Origin: Marinisporobacter sp.
GTDB lineage: Bacteria; Bacillota; Clostridia; Peptostreptococcales; Thermotaleaceae
DNA: 64,000 nucleotides
Assembly (NCBI GenBank): GCA_025210525.1
Contig: JAOARP010000026.1
Span: 99,630 to 163,629 of the forward strand
Direction of reading: 5' to 3'
The position numbers and the translations under genes were made by a program. Below, in pieces: positions 59,842-64,000 of this stretch; within the stretch, counting starts at the first letter, position 1; every line of letters starts with the position of its first letter. The notes below the pieces were generated by a model. The model made no database searches. It saw only the letters and a program-made list of their open reading frames with translations, and was not told the DNA's origin.

Positions 59842-60813
59842 GTGAATATTCTTTTTTTGAGTGCAGGGCGAAGAGTTGAATTAATTGAGTGCTTTCAAAG
59901 AGCAAGAGATGAGATAGGAATAGATAGTAAGATCATAGCAGTAGATATTAGTAAGTTTGCGCCAGCTATCTATCATGCAGATAAATATGAGAGAGTACCA
60001 AGAGTGAACTATAAGGATTTTATTAGTAAGATTATTGAAATATGTAATGACTATTATGTTGATTTAGTGATTCCCACTATTGATACGGAGTTACCTATTT
60101 TAGTGGAGAATAAGGAAAAGCTTGAAAGCTTAACGAATGCGAAGATATTGGTATCTAGTAAAAAGGTTATAGATATAGGGAGAGATAAGTTTTTCACATA
60201 CAATTTCTTTAAGGAGCATGACTTTGGTGTGCCAAAGGTGATTGATGAGGATTGTTTACAAAGAAAAGCATATGCATTCCCTTTATTTATTAAGCCATTG
60301 GATGGAAGCTCTAGTGTGGATGCTTTTAAGGTGAATGATGAAAAGGAATTAGATTTTTTTCAAGAGTATGTACCTAATCCAATCATTCAGGAGTTTGCAG
60401 AGGGTGATGAATATACAATAGATGTATTTTGTGATTTTGATGGAAATCCTATTACTATTGTTCCGAGGAAAAGATTGGCTACAAGAAGTGGCGAGGTTTC
60501 AAAAGCCGTTGTGGTAAAGGATAGAGAAATCATTGATGAAGTAAAAAGAATGATAAGTATTTTAAAACCTATAGGACCTATTACAATTCAATGTATAAAG
60601 GGAATGGAAGATATGAAATTTATTGAAATAAATCCAAGATTTGGTGGTGGTGCACCTATTAGCATGCAAGCAGGGGCTGATTCAGCTAAAAATCTTTATA
60701 AGCTATTAGAGGGAGAAAAATTAATTTATCATGAAGATTATGAAGATGGCTTGATAGCTCTTCGATATGATCAAGCTATTTTTTTGGATAGGGATGGGAA
60801 TGTGGTAAAATGA
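59842..60813 (+). CDS. ATP-grasp ligase of unknown substrate
   Basis: The product has about 323 residues from a GTG at 59842, 9 bases after GAGGGG; an ATG at 59833 touches that site. The N-terminal part, ILFLSAGRRVELIECFQRA, resembles the pre-ATP-grasp domain, and FPLFIKPLDGSSSVDAF, QEFAEGDEYTIDVF and MKFIEINPRFGGGAPI form the carbamoyl-phosphate-synthetase-like ATP-grasp. Such enzymes join a carboxylate to an amine. It overlaps a HAD hydrolase gene by 4 bases. The pair often sits in polysaccharide loci, but its product is not known to me. Confidence 0.85.
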   Translation: MNILFLSAGRRVELIECFQRARDEIGIDSKIIAVDISKFAPAIYHADKYERVPRVNYKDFISKIIEICNDYYVDLVIPTIDTELPILVENKEKLESLTNAKILVSSKKVIDIGRDKFFTYNFFKEHDFGVPKVIDEDCLQRKAYAFPLFIKPLDGSSSVDAFKVNDEKELDFFQEYVPNPIIQEFAEGDEYTIDVFCDFDGNPITIVPRKRLATRSGEVSKAVVVKDREIIDEVKRMISILKPIGPITIQCIKGMEDMKFIEINPRFGGGAPISMQAGADSAKNLYKLLEGEKLIYHEDYEDGLIALRYDQAIFLDRDGNVVK

Positions 60814-61490
60814 TTAAGGGTGTAGTTTTTGATTTGGATGATACATTAATATCAGAAAGATTATATGTTTTTAGTGGATTCAAGGAAGTCGCAAAAAAAA
60901 TTAGTTGTGACTATAGAATAGACGAAAATGAATTGTTTTTCAATATGAAAAAACTTTTTGAGAAAGATCCTAAGATGATTTTTAATAGATTACTAGATGA
61001 GCATAGATTAGAGTATACCATGGGAGATATTAAAAAATTGATTAAGCATTATAGAGAGCATATACCAGATATAAGGTTATATGATGATGCGAATTATATG
61101 CTAAAATATTTATATAATAAAAAATTCAAATTAGGAATGATTACGGATGGATATGAGAATACACAAAAAAATAAAATAAAAGTATTAGGAATAGAAAAGT
61201 TCTTTGATATTATTGTCATAACTGATGAAATAGGAAGAGATTACTGGAAACCTCATAAAAGGCCCTATGAAATGGTAAAGGAAAAGTTAGAACTTGCATA
61301 TGAAGAGATGTTTTATGTAGGTGATAATATAGAAAAGGATTTTATAACTGCTAATCAACTAGGAATGAAAACAGTAATGATTTGTAGAGAAGATGGGATT
61401 TACAAAGAAGCAGATATGGATAAAAAGTATTTAGCAAAATATAAGATTCAGAATTTGAAAGAATTAATAGGGATTATGGATATGTGCTAG
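60810..61490 (+). CDS. HAD-superfamily hydrolase (subclass IA)
   Basis: The 226-residue protein has VVFDLDDTLISER (nucleophile and general-acid Asp), a helical cap, GMITDGYENTQ, KPHKRPYEMV and YVGDNIEKDFITA with the final acidic residues. It is likely a phosphatase acting on a small sugar or amino-acid phosphate. Translational coupling to the ATP-grasp gene suggests consecutive steps or removal of a phosphorylated by-product. Confidence 0.88.
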   Translation: MIKGVVFDLDDTLISERLYVFSGFKEVAKKISCDYRIDENELFFNMKKLFEKDPKMIFNRLLDEHRLEYTMGDIKKLIKHYREHIPDIRLYDDANYMLKYLYNKKFKLGMITDGYENTQKNKIKVLGIEKFFDIIVITDEIGRDYWKPHKRPYEMVKEKLELAYEEMFYVGDNIEKDFITANQLGMKTVMICREDGIYKEADMDKKYLAKYKIQNLKELIGIMDMC

Positions 61491-61541
61491 TCCAGTCATT
61501 AAGATATTGAAAAAGAGATGAAATTTAAGGGGGAGTTAGAC

Positions 61542-62453
61542 ATGAAAGTAAAAAAAGCTATCATACCAGCAGCAGGACTTGGAACAAGATTTTTACCAGC
61601 AACAAAGGCACAGCCAAAGGAGATGCTACCTATAGTAGATAAACCTACGCTTCAGTATATTATAGAAGAAGCAGTAGCATCTGGGATTGAAGAAATTTTG
61701 ATTATCACTGGTAGAAATAAAAAGAGTATAGAGGATCATTTTGATAAATCTGTAGAATTAGAACTTGAGCTTGAGAAAAAAGGGAAAACTGAAATGTTAG
61801 AGGAAGTACGTCATATTAGTGATATGGTTAACATCCATTACATTCGCCAAAAAGAACCAAAAGGACTAGGACATGCTATCCATTGTGCAAAGAGCTTTAT
61901 CGGTAATGAACCCTTTGCTGTACTTTTAGGTGATGATATAGTAGATGCGGATACTCCTTGTCTTAAGCAAATGATTGATGTATATAATGAGTATAAAACA
62001 ACTGTTTTAGGAGTACAAACTGTTCCTGATGAAGATGTAAATAAATATGGAATTGTTGATGGAAAATATATTGAAGAGGGTGTATACAAGGTGAAAAACC
62101 TAGTAGAAAAGCCTAAACAAGAAGAAGCACCATCAAATGTTGCTATACTTGGTAGATATATCATCAATCCAGAAATATTTGAGATCCTAGAAAATACTAC
62201 TCCAGGAGCAGGTGGAGAGATTCAGCTGACAGATGGATTAAAGACTTTAGCTGAAAGACAAGCTATGTATGCATATAACTTTAAGGGAAAAAGGTATGAT
62301 GTAGGGAATAAGTTAGGGTTTTTACAAGCAACTATTGAGTTTGCTTTGAAAAGAGATGATTTGAAGGATGATTTTAAAGCATATTTAGGAGATTTAATGA
62401 AAAGTGGTTTGTTAAATGATGTATATGAACAGGTAGCAGCTAGTGAAGAATAA
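61542..62453 (+). CDS. galU: UTP-glucose-1-phosphate uridylyltransferase
   Basis: The product has 303 residues from the ATG at 61542, after AAGGGGGAG; the frame is open to 61518, upstream of that site. AIIPAAGLGTRFLPATKAQPKEMLPI binds UTP, QKEPKGLGHAI and LGDDIVD hold the sugar and metal, and VEKPKQEEAPSNVA is also conserved. It makes UDP-glucose for Ugd and other branches. The last 25 bases of its reading-frame region occur again about 1.1 kb downstream, on the far side of the Rpn-family gene. Confidence 0.95.
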   Translation: MKVKKAIIPAAGLGTRFLPATKAQPKEMLPIVDKPTLQYIIEEAVASGIEEILIITGRNKKSIEDHFDKSVELELELEKKGKTEMLEEVRHISDMVNIHYIRQKEPKGLGHAIHCAKSFIGNEPFAVLLGDDIVDADTPCLKQMIDVYNEYKTTVLGVQTVPDEDVNKYGIVDGKYIEEGVYKVKNLVEKPKQEEAPSNVAILGRYIINPEIFEILENTTPGAGGEIQLTDGLKTLAERQAMYAYNFKGKRYDVGNKLGFLQATIEFALKRDDLKDDFKAYLGDLMKSGLLNDVYEQVAASEE

Positions 62454-62454
62454 T
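62430..62454 (+). repeat. Copy 1 of a 25-bp direct repeat (galU 3' end)
   Basis: The stretch covers the last codons of galU (QVAASEE, stop, plus one base). It recurs without mismatch at 63568-63592. In both copies a hairpin terminator follows, although the two terminator sequences differ. Confidence 0.9.
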
Positions 62455-62465
62455 AAAACTTTTAT

Positions 62466-62499
62466 AGCCTCAATCTGATGATAAGATTGGGGCTTTTTG
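62466..62499 (+). terminator. Terminator after galU
   Basis: AGCCTCAATCT (62466-62476) pairs with AGATTGGGGCT (62484-62494) with one G-T wobble, followed by T residues. Confidence 0.85.
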
Positions 62500-62566
62500 T
62501 ATAAATATAATTGAAAATTTGATATAATAAAATAAAGAATAGATTTGCAAAAGGACGTGAAGACTT

Positions 62567-63508
62567 TTGATAAAGAAGCATGATTTTGATGCAGCATGGA
62601 AATCAATATTAGAAGCCTTTGAAGTAGAAATTGTAGAATTATTATTTCCAGAAATATTTGATAAAATCAAATGGGAATTAGGAACTGAATCCTTAGATCA
62701 GGAATTACAAGAAATACAGAGAGATATATTTGATAAGGATCGTAGCGAAAAAATCATATCTGATAAAATAATAAAAGTAAGATTAAAAGAACAGGCAAGC
62801 AAAATATTATTTATACATGTAGAAGTACAAAGCTATAGTAGTGGATATGAAGTTTTTGGAGAGAGGATGTTTCGGTATTTTTATAGGATATGGGATAAAT
62901 TTAGATATAAATATGAAGACAATTCAGAAATTGTGGCAGCAGCTATCTATACTTATAAGGGTGAAAGAGGAAAGGATCAAAGATATGTATATAAACTGCC
63001 AGAGATGGAAAAAGAAATACTTACCTATAATTTTAAAACCATAGATGTAGAGAAAATAAAACTTAGAAATATAAGTGATGATAATCCATTAAAGTTAATC
63101 TTTAGAATGGCAAAAAGGTTATTAGAGATAGGTGCTACAGACGAAGAAATATATAAGGCAAAAATAGAATTAGCAGAAGAATTAAGAAGCTATAATAAAG
63201 TAAAAAATAATGAACAGATAAAGGCTTTGGTAGATTTTTTAGAATACTTATTTTTAATTCAAGATCCAGTATTAGAGAAAAAGTATGAAGAATATAAAAA
63301 AGGTATGGGAGGTGTATTGGAGATGACCATTGATGATATAAGAAAAATACACTACACACAAAAGGGAAGACAAGAAGGAAGAGAAGAAGAAAAAATAAAA
63401 GTAGCACAAAACTTATTGAAAATGGGTTTAGATGTTGAAAAGGTAGCAGAAGCTACAGAACTTACAATAGAACAAGTAGAAAAAATAAAAAAGAAGATGA
63501 TGAATTAA
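62567..63508 (+). CDS. Rpn-family recombination-promoting nuclease/putative transposase
   Basis: The 313-residue protein begins at a TTG with AAGGACGTG upstream. The N-terminal 120 residues are a PD-(D/E)XK-type nuclease with KILFIHVEVQSYSSGYEVFGERMFRY; the central and C-terminal parts are helical and charged, ending in KMGLDVEKVAEATELTIEQVEKIKKK, typical of Rpn/YhgA-like proteins. These promote RecA-independent recombination in E. coli. The copy appears complete. It sits between two copies of the galU 3' tail, suggesting that the gene arrived as a cargo of a recombination event. Confidence 0.85.
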   Translation: MIKKHDFDAAWKSILEAFEVEIVELLFPEIFDKIKWELGTESLDQELQEIQRDIFDKDRSEKIISDKIIKVRLKEQASKILFIHVEVQSYSSGYEVFGERMFRYFYRIWDKFRYKYEDNSEIVAAAIYTYKGERGKDQRYVYKLPEMEKEILTYNFKTIDVEKIKLRNISDDNPLKLIFRMAKRLLEIGATDEEIYKAKIELAEELRSYNKVKNNEQIKALVDFLEYLFLIQDPVLEKKYEEYKKGMGGVLEMTIDDIRKIHYTQKGRQEGREEEKIKVAQNLLKMGLDVEKVAEATELTIEQVEKIKKKMMN

Positions 63509-63567
63509 TTGTGGATAATAGATATTAAGATTGCAGTATGAATATAAGCAGAATGGCTATCCTGGAG

Positions 63568-63592
63568 CAGGTAGCAGCTAGTGAAGAATAAT
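63568..63592 (+). repeat. Copy 2 of the 25-bp direct repeat (galU 3' tail)
   Basis: Identical to 62430-62454. It forms the end of a short frame, MNISRMAILEQVAASEE (63538-63591), which has no clear ribosome site and is best seen as a chimeric leftover of a galU end. Confidence 0.88.
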
Positions 63593-63595
63593 GTA

Positions 63596-63638
63596 AATAG
63601 CTTTAGCCCTATTTGAAGATGGGATTAAAGCTATTTTT
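63596..63638 (+). terminator. Terminator after the second galU tail
   Basis: AATAGCTTTA (63596-63605) pairs with TAAAGCTATT (63626-63635) with further inner pairing, followed by T residues. It could end the Rpn-family transcript. Confidence 0.75.
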
Positions 63639-63724
63639 TATGAAAAATTTTATTTTCATGTTAAAATAGGTATAGTTGCTTTAAAATTTAGATAATGAAA
63701 TGCTTGAACAAGGGGGATAAAGAA

Positions 63725-63845
63725 ATGAACTATAAAAAACAATATGAGTATTGGATTAATAACCCATACTTTGATGAAGAAACAAAAAAAGAACTGAAAA
63801 ATATAGAAAATAATGAAAAAGAAATATAAGAACGTTTTTATAAAG
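63725..63845 (+). pseudogene. Disrupted phosphosugar mutase (phosphoglucomutase, PgcA-type), N-terminal fragment
   Basis: An ATG at 63725 after AAGGGGGAT opens with MNYKKQYEYWINNPYFDEET, the N-terminus typical of bacterial alpha-phosphoglucomutases of the PgcA type. A TAA at 63827 follows residue 34 (EI-stop), and the frame beyond continues as ERFYKG, as expected for the family (ERFYKDLEFGTGG), until the IS66 end at 63846. The gene has thus both a nonsense codon and an insertion. It lies downstream of galU, its metabolic partner: the mutase makes the glucose-1-phosphate that GalU uses. Confidence 0.75.
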
Positions 63846-64000
63846 GTAAGCGTAAAGCCTAGGTCACATACAAAACTGAACTTTTAAGTGATAAAATCAT
63901 CTCAAAAGAAATTGAGGTGATATACATATGGATCGTAAAGAAAATCGGAAATATTGGGAAAGAATAATCCATAATCAAATGGAAAGTGGTTTTTCTCAAA
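63846..64000 (+). mobile_element. Left end of an IS66-family insertion sequence (partial)
   Basis: The sequence GTAAGCGTAAAGCCTAGG at 63846 begins with GTAAGCG, the usual terminus of IS66-family elements, and it interrupts the phosphosugar mutase frame precisely there. The accessory gene follows after about 80 bases. The right end and the 8-bp target duplication (predicted TTATAAAG, 63838-63845) lie outside the window. Confidence 0.82.
63928..64000 (+). CDS. IS66-family accessory protein TnpA (partial)
   Basis: An ATG at 63928 with GAGGTGA at 63913-63919 starts a frame that runs off the window. The 24 visible residues, with KYWERIIHNQMESGFSQ, match the opening of IS66 TnpA proteins (WxxIIxxQxxSGLSQ followed by a helix-turn-helix). 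It is the first of the usual three IS66 genes. Only the beginning can be judged. Confidence 0.8.
   Translation, partial: MDRKENRKYWERIIHNQMESGFSQ

Noticed and set aside
62412..62670. Two overlapping minus-strand frames across the galU terminator and Rpn start
   Set aside because: They cross a clear terminator and a family-supported gene on the other strand, and lack ribosome sites.
63538..63591. Short frame of 17 codons ending in QVAASEE
   Set aside because: The end is explained by the duplicated galU tail; there is no ribosome site, so it is not called as a gene.

Overview
The window is low-GC DNA with dense, mostly plus-strand operons, strong GGAGG-type ribosome binding sites and some TTG/GTG starts. 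It carries sporulation genes (spoIID, a spoIIQ-like gene, spoIIID), flagellar rod genes, an F-type ATP synthase with sodium-type c subunits, and amino-acid fermentation genes. Together these point to an anaerobic, spore-forming, motile member of the Clostridia; I cannot name the genus from sequence alone.

Layout. (1) 1-1373: the end of a WecA/TagO-type UDP-GlcNAc:undecaprenyl-P transferase, then UDP-GlcNAc 2-epimerase. (2) 1519-7168: a DUF3870-like protein and a probable amino-acid degradation set: DAACS-family symporter, class III aminotransferase, BKACE-type beta-keto acid cleavage enzyme, and a two-subunit CoA transferase. (3) 7346-16275: the ATP synthase region. A free-standing gene encodes a c subunit with three hairpins but one carboxylate. 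It precedes an operon atpZ-like, atpI, atpB, a double-hairpin c, a single-hairpin c, atpF, H, A, G, D, C. (4) 16459-26390: a housekeeping block (YueI-like, YwmB-like, murA, spoIID, spoIIQ-like, spoIIID inverted, mreB/mbl, three flagellar rod genes, fabZ) whose order recalls that of bacilli. (5) 26475-62453: a very large surface-polysaccharide locus. It holds chain-length control, three O-antigen polymerase/ligase-like proteins, glycosyltransferases, a regulator with its own promoter and palindrome, UDP-glucose dehydrogenase, a legionaminic-acid pathway, a flippase, a BNR-repeat secreted protein, a CapD/PglF-type dehydratase, two priming sugar transferases and galU. (6) 62454-64000: an Rpn-family nuclease gene between two copies of the galU 3' tail, then a phosphosugar mutase gene cut off by an incoming IS66-family element.

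How the parts fit. The c subunits carry the sodium-binding pattern, so the ATP synthase is probably Na+-coupled, with a mixed rotor like that known from Acetobacterium woodii. The three-hairpin subunit has its own terminators and a promoter-proximal palindrome, so it could be expressed separately and change the ion-to-ATP ratio. In the polysaccharide locus, GalU makes UDP-glucose, Ugd oxidises it to UDP-glucuronate, the Leg enzymes make a CMP-activated nonulosonate, PglF/WcaJ/PglC-type enzymes start the lipid-linked glycan, and Wzx, Wzy and Wzz-type proteins export and polymerise it. Two decayed transposase genes sit at the seam between the legionaminic-acid genes and the flippase, which suggests the locus is mosaic.

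I saw no tRNA or rRNA genes and no CRISPR array. All family assignments come from reading motifs by eye; no database search was run.
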